A stretch of DNA of 17,921 nt from an uncultured Cocleimonas sp. (GTDB lineage Bacteria > Pseudomonadota > Gammaproteobacteria > Thiotrichales > Thiotrichaceae): the NCBI GenBank assembly GCA_938041705.1, contig CALISP010000265.1, forward strand, positions 1 to 17,921, in the 5' to 3' direction. Below the pieces are notes generated by a model. It was not told the origin of the DNA and did not search any database. It saw only the letters and a program-made list of their open reading frames with translations. Position numbers and translations under genes: made by a program. Shown here in pieces: positions 1 through 6,715 of this stretch (the stretch's first letter is position 1; every line of letters starts with the position of its first letter).

Positions 1-674
1 GCATGCATTGTTTTTGATGCAAATTCACGACGGTAAGTTACAAGCGTTACTAAGATAGTAGATATAATAAATAAGTAGGGATGAATAAACCATGCTAAGG
101 CCGCAATAGCATATTCATAACCACGCATTCCATCTATGAAATGTCGACTGGCACGATTTATTACAGTGCCTAAATTCTCAGCATAGAAAGTTCTTTCTTC
201 TTGTGGTGCTGTACTTTCAGGTGCTGCTCCAACCATAAATATGGTGGCATTGTATTGCCTGATAGCCCAAACCAATTTAAAAAACACAAAGATAAATATT
301 ATTAATATAAGAAGTAACTTAAGTTTCCAGAATGATTGGCTAACATGTTGAGCAAAGGGGATGTCGTAAGTAATTTGAATGGCGTCTTCTACAACACTAA
401 AAACAGTGATTAAACTCGCTAAAACAAGAAGACTAGTAGATGCAAAGAAAGAAACGCTACGCATCAGATGACCTATTAAAGCAACATCAGGCATTCTATT
501 TTCACGATCCAAAAGACGCAACATCCATTGGTTGCGAACACTTCGACTTGTTAAATATAACGAGGTTTTATCTTTACTGTAGTTATAGCGACTACTTAAT
601 TTTGAAATGGTAAACCATGATACAAAGAAAAAGAAGAAAGCAAAGATGTCCGACAATGTGATATCGGAAGGCAT
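1..674 (-). CDS. DUF599 family membrane protein, C-terminus cut by window edge
   Basis: The reading frame is open from an ATG at 672-674 to the left edge, giving about 224 residues without a stop. The translation has four hydrophobic segments, at about residues 8-26, 74-95, 117-140 and 185-213. It carries the stretch RNQWMLRLLDRENRMPDVA at about 47-65, followed by a conserved-looking LIGHLMRS, which I recognise as DUF599. The function of that family is not established; an integral inner-membrane location follows from the hydrophobic segments. A GGTGA about ten bases upstream of the ATG is a modest ribosome binding site. A TATAAT on the minus strand at 702-707 suggests its own promoter. It is the last visible gene of the smc-zipA strand. 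Family assignment is from memory of the motif and topology. Confidence 0.8.
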   Translation of the reverse strand, partial: MPSDITLSDIFAFFFFFVSWFTISKLSSRYNYSKDKTSLYLTSRSVRNQWMLRLLDRENRMPDVALIGHLMRSVSFFASTSLLVLASLITVFSVVEDAIQITYDIPFAQHVSQSFWKLKLLLILIIFIFVFFKLVWAIRQYNATIFMVGAAPESTAPQEERTFYAENLGTVINRASRHFIDGMRGYEYAIAALAWFIHPYLFIISTILVTLVTYRREFASKTMH

Positions 675-701
675 GAGGCTTCACCAATTAGTAAAAAAAG
701 A

Positions 702-728
702 ATTATAGTGATTCTTTCGATTAATCGA
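702..728 (-). promoter_or_regulatory. possible promoter and palindrome upstream of the DUF599 gene
   Basis: The minus strand reads TATAAT at 702-707, about 30 bases before the ATG. A perfect 12-base palindrome, TCGATTAATCGA, lies at 717-728, where the -35 element would fall. No good -35 hexamer is visible. The palindrome could be an operator or chance in AT-rich DNA. Confidence 0.3.
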
Positions 729-740
729 TAGGTTTCGTTT

Positions 741-763
741 GTTTATATTTTGAAAATATAAAC
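741..763. other. AT-rich perfect inverted repeat
   Basis: GTTTATATTTT (741-751) and AAAATATAAAC (753-763) are exact reverse complements around one G. The repeat lies 37 bases after the stop of the 65-residue gene on the minus strand, so it could end or stabilise that transcript. There is no U-tract after the stem, so it is not a standard intrinsic terminator. The rest of 675-799 holds nothing else I can identify. Confidence 0.35.
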
Positions 764-799
764 GGTTATTTATAACTTCATAACTTATGAAACTAGTTA

Positions 800-997
800 T
801 TAATCTAATAAATAATCATCGTCAAAAACTTCTTTAAGACTACGTTCTAGTGCCTTACGTTCTAAATAGTCTTCAACATTACGTCTAACAACGTGAGCTT
901 TGATATTCTTTTCTTTTTTAGAACTAGCATCATCAAGATTAGGTATAACTTCTGAATCTACTAACTCAGGATTTAGTGATTGATCGTTGTATCTCAT
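800..997 (-). CDS. small PA3496-like protein (65 aa)
   Basis: This is a complete 65-residue frame with ATG at 995-997 and TAA at 800-802. It is preceded by a strong purine-rich ribosome binding site (AAGGGGAAG, about 3 bases before the ATG), which supports it as a real gene. There is no signal peptide or membrane segment. The N-terminal half is polar and variable. The C-terminal half, VVRRNVEDYLERKALERSL (about residues 36-54), is a basic, amphipathic helix-like stretch followed by an acidic tail FDDDYLLD. That RR-x-[IV]-E-[DE]-x-L-E pattern resembles the small 'PA3496 family putative envelope integrity' proteins of Pseudomonas and relatives. I recall this from memory and it is not certain. 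It lies between zipA and the DUF599 gene on the same strand. A TATAAT-like minus-strand hexamer near 1091-1096 could be its promoter. Confidence 0.6.
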   Translation of the reverse strand: MRYNDQSLNPELVDSEVIPNLDDASSKKEKNIKAHVVRRNVEDYLERKALERSLKEVFDDDYLLD

Positions 998-1157
998 TTT
1001 CTTCCCCTTATTTCATTTTTATTTTTATTTGTGTTTAACATACTCTATAAATTTAATTTATTAGAGCTTACTTTTTAAAGTATGAATTCATTATAAGTAC
1101 GAAAGCTGAACGGTAGATGAGCGAGTAACAGTTTATCTAAATTTCTTTTTAATTATT

Positions 1158-1203
1158 GAAGGAGAGAATCAATTTATGTTCTCAATATTGAATCTCTATC
1201 TTC
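1158..1203 (-). other. hairpin spanning the zipA stop codon
   Basis: GAGAGAATCAAT (1162-1173) can pair with ATTGAATCTCT (1187-1197) with one mismatch, and GAAG/CTTC pairs outside it. On the minus strand this straddles the zipA stop codon. No run of T follows, so a role in transcript stability is more likely than termination. It could also be coincidental. Confidence 0.3.
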
Positions 1204-1824
1204 TTTAGTTAAAACCTCTTGCTGTTGGTTTTTAAGAGTCCCGTTTACTTGGACGGCTATTAAATCTGCTTTCTCAACAAACATTCTTACTGCTGTTTTG
1301 TTATCAATGTTACTAGGCAGTAACATTACCATTGATAACCCCAACAAATTGTTATTTAGTAAATCACTATCAGTTAAGGTCCAAGGCTCCATGCCGTTTG
1401 CGATTCTAAACAAACTTGTAGCCTTCTGTTCATTAGTTTCAGACACTATTGAGGTTTTATTATCGACAAAGTAATGATAAATATTTTTATCCCCAAGTAT
1501 TAGGCCATTGTTTATTAACGTCTCTTTTATTAAATCACCCTCAAGACCTTTATCATTTTTAGCAGAAATAAATAAAACCAATTGATGTTTTTCAGCAGAA
1601 CTTTTAGAAGTACTCTTTTTGTTTACAAGTGGCTTCGATAAGGAGTCAGAGGCAGGAATATCATCTAGAATTGAAGTAAATACATCACCATTTTCATCTT
1701 TTATTTCTGGTAGCAAAGAAGTTTCTTTATATTTCATTTTGCTTTGGCCTAAGCGGCTAACAACATAGAGAGCAATGATAATTATGATGCCGACAAGTGT
1801 TATTAATATGCTGGAAATATTCAT
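1174..1824 (-). CDS. zipA: cell division protein ZipA
   Basis: ZipA is an inner-membrane division protein whose C-terminal domain binds the FtsZ C-terminal tail and helps tether the Z-ring. The 216-residue product has the expected layout. An N-out single membrane helix is at about residues 5-23. A short charged and serine-rich linker runs to about 80. The rest is a ZipA_C-type domain beginning LVLFISAKNDKG and containing the family's ALFxIANxxEPWT-like segment (SLFRIANGMEPWTL) and a late LSMVMLLP strand. It is well short of the 328-residue E. coli protein because the linker is reduced. It follows smc by 79 bases on the same strand, a known gammaproteobacterial arrangement. No Shine-Dalgarno sequence is visible. 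A perfect minus-strand TATAAT at 1865-1870 could give a separate promoter. Confidence 0.9.
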   Translation of the reverse strand: MNISSILITLVGIIIIIALYVVSRLGQSKMKYKETSLLPEIKDENGDVFTSILDDIPASDSLSKPLVNKKSTSKSSAEKHQLVLFISAKNDKGLEGDLIKETLINNGLILGDKNIYHYFVDNKTSIVSETNEQKATSLFRIANGMEPWTLTDSDLLNNNLLGLSMVMLLPSNIDNKTAVRMFVEKADLIAVQVNGTLKNQQQEVLTKEDRDSILRT

Positions 1825-1830
1825 ACGTTG

Positions 1831-1853
1831 TTTAAAAAACTCTAGTTTTTAAA
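1831..1853 (-). other. inverted repeat between smc and zipA
   Basis: TTTAAAAAAC (1831-1840) and GTTTTTAAA (1845-1853) pair around TCTA with one bulged A. The structure sits 7 bases before the zipA ATG, where a ribosome binding site would be expected. It may attenuate read-through from smc or affect zipA translation. AT-rich composition makes chance possible. Confidence 0.3.
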
Positions 1854-1903
1854 GGATTATTAAAATTATATATTTGTATTAAAAAGTGAGTACAGATAAA
1901 ACA

Positions 1904-4900
1904 CTATTCATTTGCTAAACGTGCAGCTTCATTTACATCCACACTAACAAGTCTGGATATTCCAGGTTCTCGCATTGTTACGCCTATAAGGTTTTCAGCG
2001 AGTTCCATCGTTGTTTTATTATGAGTAATAAATATAAATTGCACTCTATCAGACATCTTTTTAACTAACTTACAGAAACGACCTACGTTGGCCTCATCTA
2101 AAGGAGCATCGACTTCATCAAGCATACAGAAGGGTGCGGGGTTTAATTCAAAAATGGCAAATACCATCGCAACGGCAGTTAATGCTTTTTCTCCACCTGA
2201 CATCAAATGAATACTGGATATTCGTTTACCGGGTGGTTGAGCCATAATTGAAATACCCGTAGTAAGTAAATCATCTCCAGTCATTTCAAGATGTGCTTTA
2301 CCCCCACCAAATAACTGAGGAAACATATCTTGAAGACGAGTATTTACTTTTTCAAAAGTATCTTTAAAACGACTTCGTGTATCTCGATCTATTTTTGCGA
2401 TAGCAGACTCTAATATCTCTAAGGCTTCCATTAGGTCAGCATCTTGTTGATCTAGATAGACCTTTCTTTCGCTTTGTATTTTAAATTCTTCAATCGCCGC
2501 AAGATTTATTGCTCCTAAACGAGTTACTTTTCGTTGAATATCATCAAGGCGTGATTGCTGTTGTTCAAGTGTTATAGAAACATCCATACTTTCAAGCAAA
2601 GTTTCGGCTACAAAGTCAGTTTCATTAAATTGTTCTTTTAGTGTTTGTTGACGAACGTTAACCTCTTGCCATTCCATTTTTAAGTTTTCTAAAAGGGAAC
2701 GAAATTTTTCAACCTGTTGTTCTGCTTGTTGACGATTTTGTTCTAATTCACGGACTTTGTTATCAATACTTTGTAATTGTTCTCTAGCGTTTGACAAGTC
2801 AACTTCTGCAGTCTTACGTTTATCTAATTCTATGACTAATAGTTTTTCACTATTTAATTCATTTTCTGTTGACTCTAATTGATCAGTATTTTGGACAATT
2901 AAATCACTTTTTCGTTCTAACAAAAGCTCTAAGCGTTCATTTAAACGATTTAATTGTTGTTCAGCACTTTGTTTGCCTGTTCTAGCTGACTCAACTTTTA
3001 ATTCAGCTTGTTGTACTTTTTGAGAGAGATGAACAACTTGTTCTTTAGCTTTATAAACAGCTTCTTGCAATGGTAAGTCTTTGCCTTCTACTTCTGATTT
3101 TTCAGCTTCTAATGAGTCTAGAGATTCTAAGGCTTGGTTTCGTAATTTTGTAGCACTTTCGTGAAATTCTTGGTTATTTGTTTGTTGTAACTCTAAATCA
3201 ATTATCTCAGTTAACACACGTTGTTGGTTGTCTTCTGTTTGCTTAATTCGATTTTCATTGGCGTGAATCACAGACTGCGCTTGAGACTCTTCTCTATGTA
3301 ACTCATTCAATCGAGTCTGTAAGGATGATTGCTGTTCTTCTAGGTCTTTTCGTTGTTGTTGTCCGTTTTCTAATAAGTCTTGATGTTGCTTAAGAGTCAG
3401 CTGAATTTCTTCTATGCGTTGTTTAGTGTTATCTATTTCTTTTTTTCTAGCGAGTACGCCATCGTGTTGATTAAATCCTTCTTTTTCTTGAGTTTTTAGC
3501 CAATTGTTACCAAGTAAAACACCATCTTTTGTAATTATGGTTTGATTTAAATCTAGAGTAGATTGTAATTTTAAGGCTTGATCTAATGATTCAGCACATT
3601 GAATATTAGCGAGTAGGGCATGAATAGCTTTAGGTTCTGTTACTTTGGCTGCTAGGGAGTTATTAGCTATCTTGGATGAATCAGTATTTGCCTCATTATT
3701 GAAAATAAAGCTACTAGCTGCTATAGGTAATTCTCCAGACATTATTTTTTCAAGTTGTTGTTTTGAGTTTAACTCCTTTGACTGCAAGAAATCACCTAAA
3801 ACTACCTCTAGCGCTTTTTCCCAACCATTTTCTATCTTAATTGTTTCAGCCAATGGTTGTATTGAATCTAAACCATGATTACTCAACCATTTTTGTTGAC
3901 GCTTAATGAATTTACTATTGTTATCTTTACCTAATCCAGCACGTTGCAATACTTCCAAAGAAGATAGTTTTCCACTTAATGATTGTAATTCGGAACGATG
4001 ATCTTGTAATTGTTGTTGATAAGTTCTGTTTAACTCAATTTGATTGAGTAACTCTTTTTTACATTGATCAAATTCGTCATTTACAGTTGTCGATCTTATT
4101 GTGGTTTCCGTTAGAAGTTCTTTTTGTTGTATTAACTCTTTAGCATGTGAATCTGTACTATAAATCCCTTTATCTGTATGGAGTTTTATTAGTCGACTTG
4201 ATATTTGTTGTAATTGATTTTCTAGTTGTTCCATCCTAGCGCGTTCAACTTGAGCCTGTTGAGCAGGTTCTGCAAGACGCACCTGAAGACTATTCCAGCT
4301 TTGTTGCCATTCATTAAGTTTTGATTCTGTACCTTCCAATTGAGCCTTAGAAATTACTAATTGTTCTTTATCTGCAATTAAGAGTGGTTCAAACTCTACC
4401 AACAATTCTGTTGCAGATTCTAATTGTCTTTTATCGTCTTCAGCATGCTGCTGAGCAGATAAAATCTCATTATCTACTTGAATTAATTCCCGTTGATGTC
4501 TTTCTGCTAATTCTTTTTGGTGTTGGATAGTCTGTTCCAAACGGGATATCTCAGCGCCAACTTGATAGAAGTTCGCTTGAACATCATTAAATGTATCGTT
4601 AGCTTCAACTTGTTGGCTTCTTAATGATTCTATTTGATTTTCTAGTGAACGTTGTTCCGTTAATGCTACTTGATGAGTGTTGGCATTTTCATTAATAATA
4701 TTTTGACGTTCAGTAATGTCTGCATCGACATTTTTTAATCGTAGTAGTATGAATTCTGCACTTTTTTGACGTTCTTCTTGTTTTAGTGTTTTAAATTTAA
4801 CAGCTGCTTTTGCTTGTCGATCCAGATGAGATAACTGTTTTTCAAGCTCTTCTCTTAAGTCAGTAAGTCGGTCTAAGTTCTCACGAGTATTCTTAATACG

Positions 4901-5446
4901 TCTTTCTGTTTCACGACGACGTTCTTTATATTTAGAAATTCCTGCAGCTTCTTCTAAGGTATTTCGTAATTCTTCAGGTTTAGCTTCTATCAAACGTGAG
5001 ATCATACCTTGTTCAATAATAGCGTAACTTCTTGGGCCAAGACCTGTACCTAAAAATATATCAGTGATATCTCTGCGTCGACACCTTGATCCATTAAGAA
5101 AATATTTGGATTGTCCATCTCGACTGATTAATCTCTTAATTCCAATTTCGGAAAATTCTGCATACTCACCACCTAAACTACCGTCACTATTATCAAATAA
5201 TAATTCAATTGAAGCCTGACCTATAGGTTGTCGTGATGATGAACCATTAAAGATAACATCATCCATTGAGGCACCACGCAGGTGCTTTGCAGAACTCTCG
5301 CCCATAACCCAGCGCACTGCATCAATCGTATTGGATTTGCCACAACCATTCGGACCGACAATACCAGTCAAGTTGCTGCGTAAATCAATTGTTGTTGGAT
5401 CAACAAAAGATTTAAAGCCTGCGATTTTTATTTTGCTGAGGCGCAA
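1904..5446 (-). CDS. smc: chromosome partition protein SMC
   Basis: SMC is the ATPase that, as a dimer with ScpA and ScpB, loads on DNA and organises and segregates the chromosome. The 1180-residue product is full length. The N-terminal ABC half has the typical start MRLSKIKIAGFKSFVDP and Walker A GPNGCGKS (31-38). Long heptad coiled coils flank a hinge at about 500-670. The C-terminal ABC half has the signature LMSGGEK (1081-1087) and Walker B FCMLDE (1106-1111), followed by the D-loop-like VDAPLD. The start codon is TTG at 5444-5446. It is fixed by the conserved N-terminus, and no upstream in-frame ATG is present. The gene is followed by zipA. SMC rather than MukB argues against an enteric host. 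A good sigma70-type promoter lies just upstream. Nothing indicates truncation. Confidence 0.97.
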   Translation of the reverse strand: MRLSKIKIAGFKSFVDPTTIDLRSNLTGIVGPNGCGKSNTIDAVRWVMGESSAKHLRGASMDDVIFNGSSSRQPIGQASIELLFDNSDGSLGGEYAEFSEIGIKRLISRDGQSKYFLNGSRCRRRDITDIFLGTGLGPRSYAIIEQGMISRLIEAKPEELRNTLEEAAGISKYKERRRETERRIKNTRENLDRLTDLREELEKQLSHLDRQAKAAVKFKTLKQEERQKSAEFILLRLKNVDADITERQNIINENANTHQVALTEQRSLENQIESLRSQQVEANDTFNDVQANFYQVGAEISRLEQTIQHQKELAERHQRELIQVDNEILSAQQHAEDDKRQLESATELLVEFEPLLIADKEQLVISKAQLEGTESKLNEWQQSWNSLQVRLAEPAQQAQVERARMEQLENQLQQISSRLIKLHTDKGIYSTDSHAKELIQQKELLTETTIRSTTVNDEFDQCKKELLNQIELNRTYQQQLQDHRSELQSLSGKLSSLEVLQRAGLGKDNNSKFIKRQQKWLSNHGLDSIQPLAETIKIENGWEKALEVVLGDFLQSKELNSKQQLEKIMSGELPIAASSFIFNNEANTDSSKIANNSLAAKVTEPKAIHALLANIQCAESLDQALKLQSTLDLNQTIITKDGVLLGNNWLKTQEKEGFNQHDGVLARKKEIDNTKQRIEEIQLTLKQHQDLLENGQQQRKDLEEQQSSLQTRLNELHREESQAQSVIHANENRIKQTEDNQQRVLTEIIDLELQQTNNQEFHESATKLRNQALESLDSLEAEKSEVEGKDLPLQEAVYKAKEQVVHLSQKVQQAELKVESARTGKQSAEQQLNRLNERLELLLERKSDLIVQNTDQLESTENELNSEKLLVIELDKRKTAEVDLSNAREQLQSIDNKVRELEQNRQQAEQQVEKFRSLLENLKMEWQEVNVRQQTLKEQFNETDFVAETLLESMDVSITLEQQQSRLDDIQRKVTRLGAINLAAIEEFKIQSERKVYLDQQDADLMEALEILESAIAKIDRDTRSRFKDTFEKVNTRLQDMFPQLFGGGKAHLEMTGDDLLTTGISIMAQPPGKRISSIHLMSGGEKALTAVAMVFAIFELNPAPFCMLDEVDAPLDEANVGRFCKLVKKMSDRVQFIFITHNKTTMELAENLIGVTMREPGISRLVSVDVNEAARLANE

Positions 5447-5481
5447 GATTAGCTGAGTGAATGAGAAAACATATATTAGTA

Positions 5482-5510
5482 ATAATAGGTAAAGTAGGGA
5501 GCTGTTTCAA
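5482..5510 (-). promoter_or_regulatory. predicted smc promoter
   Basis: On the minus strand, TTGAAA (5505-5510) is separated by exactly 17 bases from TATTAT (5482-5487). Each hexamer is a 5/6 match to the sigma70 consensus. The predicted start of transcription falls near 5475, leaving a leader of about 30 bases before the TTG start codon. Confidence 0.55.
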
Positions 5511-5567
5511 TAGCTAGCATCTATTCATTTGTTTCTAATGATCTAATAACAGTTACTATTTGTATAT

Positions 5568-5589
5568 AAAGAACACCCCCCGACTTTTA
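5568..5589 (-). repeat. dispersed G-rich repeat, copy A
   Basis: The plus strand reads AAAG, then AACACCCCCC, then GACTTTTA. It matches copy B read in reverse complement with one indel and one mismatch. It lies about 113 bases beyond the end of the possible gene remnant at 5703-5843, on the same (minus) strand. In the remaining 5447-5853 gap there is also a 7-bp hairpin, GAGTATT/AATACTC, at 5627-5645. Confidence 0.6.
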
Positions 5590-5702
5590 TGTAAACTTAT
5601 CGAACTAATGCTAATAACTGTAAAATGAGTATTGTCTTAATACTCGGTTATATAGTTAATAAGAATTTTTACTGTCTACTTATAAAAAAAGTAGCAAGTT
5701 AC

Positions 5703-5843
5703 TCATAAATATTTGTTTAGATTGTCTAATTTATGAACATCTGAATCGAGGAATAATTCAAAATAACCGTTCGTCAGCATAACCCCGCCAATGTAATAGT
5801 CGCCTCTGTTACTGATGTTTTCTATGACATAACCTTCCCTTCA
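5703..5843 (-). pseudogene. possible antisense gene remnant
   Basis: The minus strand has 45 open codons between stops at 5841-5843 and 5703-5705. The conceptual peptide looks protein-like (GYVIENISNRGDYYIGG followed by VMLTNGYFELFLDSD), and it has no ATG at its start. A second frame just upstream reads TLDEGKV up to the join, as if a small indel had broken a longer gene. The stretch is richer in G+C than its surroundings. I do not recognise the family. An open stretch of this length can occur by chance, so this is a tentative call. Confidence 0.3.
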
Positions 5844-5907
5844 TCAAGAGTGTTTGAAGCTTTCTAAGAATCGCGCTCAGTTACAACAAAAAATTAAAGG
5901 AGTTAGT

Positions 5908-6567
5908 GTGGATTTTTACGTTAGAGATGAAATGGGTAAAGGACAATCATATGTTGCACCAGATCCACACTTTGTAAGTTCTATTGCATTATTTGCAAGC
6001 AGTTTACCTTGGGATAAATTTAGAAAGTTTTTCGATAGAAAGAAAATGGTAAATTTAAGTGCAAATGAACAGCTTATATTACTTCGTTTAGTGGCATTAC
6101 AAGAATTATTAACATTAGATGATGATTCATTACTTCGTTGGGCTAAGCATCAATTGTATTTATTTAGTTTTATGCAACCAGATTATCAACCAAAGCTTCC
6201 AACAGTTGAGCTTCTTCAAGAGTTCAGAAGAGAATTTGATAAAGTTGGTTTATTAAAACCATTTCGAAAGCAATGTCAGCGTTTGATATCAGAACATGAA
6301 AGCCGTTTGCCTCCATTAAACTTTGAAGAAAGTATTTCAAATAATACTACTATTTCAGCTAAATACGCTTTTCAAAAAAAAAAGGTAAGTGATACAAAAG
6401 TAGACCTACCTAACTTACCAGTTAACAGCGATTCAGCATGTCCTAATTGTGGTAGCGTAAATGTGATTAGATTAATGCCTTCTCAGGAGGCATCCACACT
6501 TCCCGAAATCAATTTTTCAAAATGTAGATTTTGTGGAAATACATTTAGAGAGAAGAAAAGTAGCTAA
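5908..6567 (+). CDS. InsH-like N-terminal domain plus zinc ribbon protein, unknown role
   Basis: The start is placed at GTG 5908-5910 because AAAGGAG sits 5 bases before it. A TTG at 5854 with a weak site would add 18 residues. From GTG the product has 219 residues. Residues about 27-120 follow the pattern of the N-terminal domain of IS5/InsH-type transposases (DUF772-like). This includes LPWDKFRKFF, a hydrophobic helix ending LLTLDDDSLLRWA, then LYLFSFMQPDYQPKLP, and a LLQEFRREFDKVGL segment where transposases have a 'sLxrFRkrlgeeGL' motif. The DDE catalytic domain is absent. Instead a linker leads to a zinc ribbon with CPNC (178-181) and CRFC (206-209). I infer a DNA-binding protein derived from a transposase; the target is unknown. 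The gene is monocistronic, divergent from smc and convergent with the ABC importer, and bracketed by repeat copies A and B. A ten-A run lies in the linker. Confidence 0.75.
   Translation: MDFYVRDEMGKGQSYVAPDPHFVSSIALFASSLPWDKFRKFFDRKKMVNLSANEQLILLRLVALQELLTLDDDSLLRWAKHQLYLFSFMQPDYQPKLPTVELLQEFRREFDKVGLLKPFRKQCQRLISEHESRLPPLNFEESISNNTTISAKYAFQKKKVSDTKVDLPNLPVNSDSACPNCGSVNVIRLMPSQEASTLPEINFSKCRFCGNTFREKKSS
6374..6419 (+). other. A10 run forming an in-phase -1 slippery site with a downstream stem
   Basis: Ten consecutive A bases (6374-6383) are followed by GG. In the reading frame the codons are AAA AAA AAG, so A_AAA_AAG is correctly phased for -1 slippage. The -1 frame then reads GGT AAG and a TGA at 6390-6392. 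GGTAAGT (6384-6390) is the exact reverse complement of ACTTACC (6413-6419), so a stem can form directly after the slippery site. A shift would remove the zinc ribbon. Polymerase slippage on the A-run is an alternative. Confidence 0.4.
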
Positions 6568-6623
6568 TAACTGAACTGCGAATTTATCAATTAATGATAT
6601 TGAATCAAAATAACGGTTATGAC

Positions 6624-6645
6624 CAAAGTTTATAATTGAACTTTG
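6624..6645 (+). terminator. weak possible terminator after the zinc-ribbon gene
   Basis: CAAAGTT (6624-6630) pairs with AACTTTG (6639-6645) over an 8-base loop, 57 bases after the stop codon. The sequence after the stem is only loosely T-rich, so termination is uncertain. Confidence 0.3.
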
Positions 6646-6691
6646 ATTAACTGTTTTGTGGTTATGGTTATGTGATGTAATCGATATATTA

Positions 6692-6715
6692 GCTAAAAGT
6701 AGGGGGGTGTCTTTT
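6692..6715 (+). repeat. dispersed G-rich repeat, copy B
   Basis: The plus strand reads GCTAAAAGTA, GGGGGG, TGTCTTTT. It lies 124 bases after the zinc-ribbon gene on the same strand and overlaps the stop codon of the converging permease gene. It is the reverse complement of copy C with a single base difference. TAAAAG and CTTTTA at its ends can pair across the G-run. Confidence 0.7.

Noticed and set aside
1176..1208. Ten-codon plus-strand frame preceded by AAGGAG
   Set aside because: It is too short and overlaps the end of zipA. The purine run is also part of a hairpin arm.
3645..3878. 77-codon plus-strand frame inside smc
   Set aside because: It is antisense to the SMC hinge coding sequence, has no recognisable features, and the smc frame is fully supported.
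5625..5708. 27-codon plus-strand frame in the smc upstream gap
   Set aside because: It has no ribosome binding site, AT-rich composition and no recognisable features.
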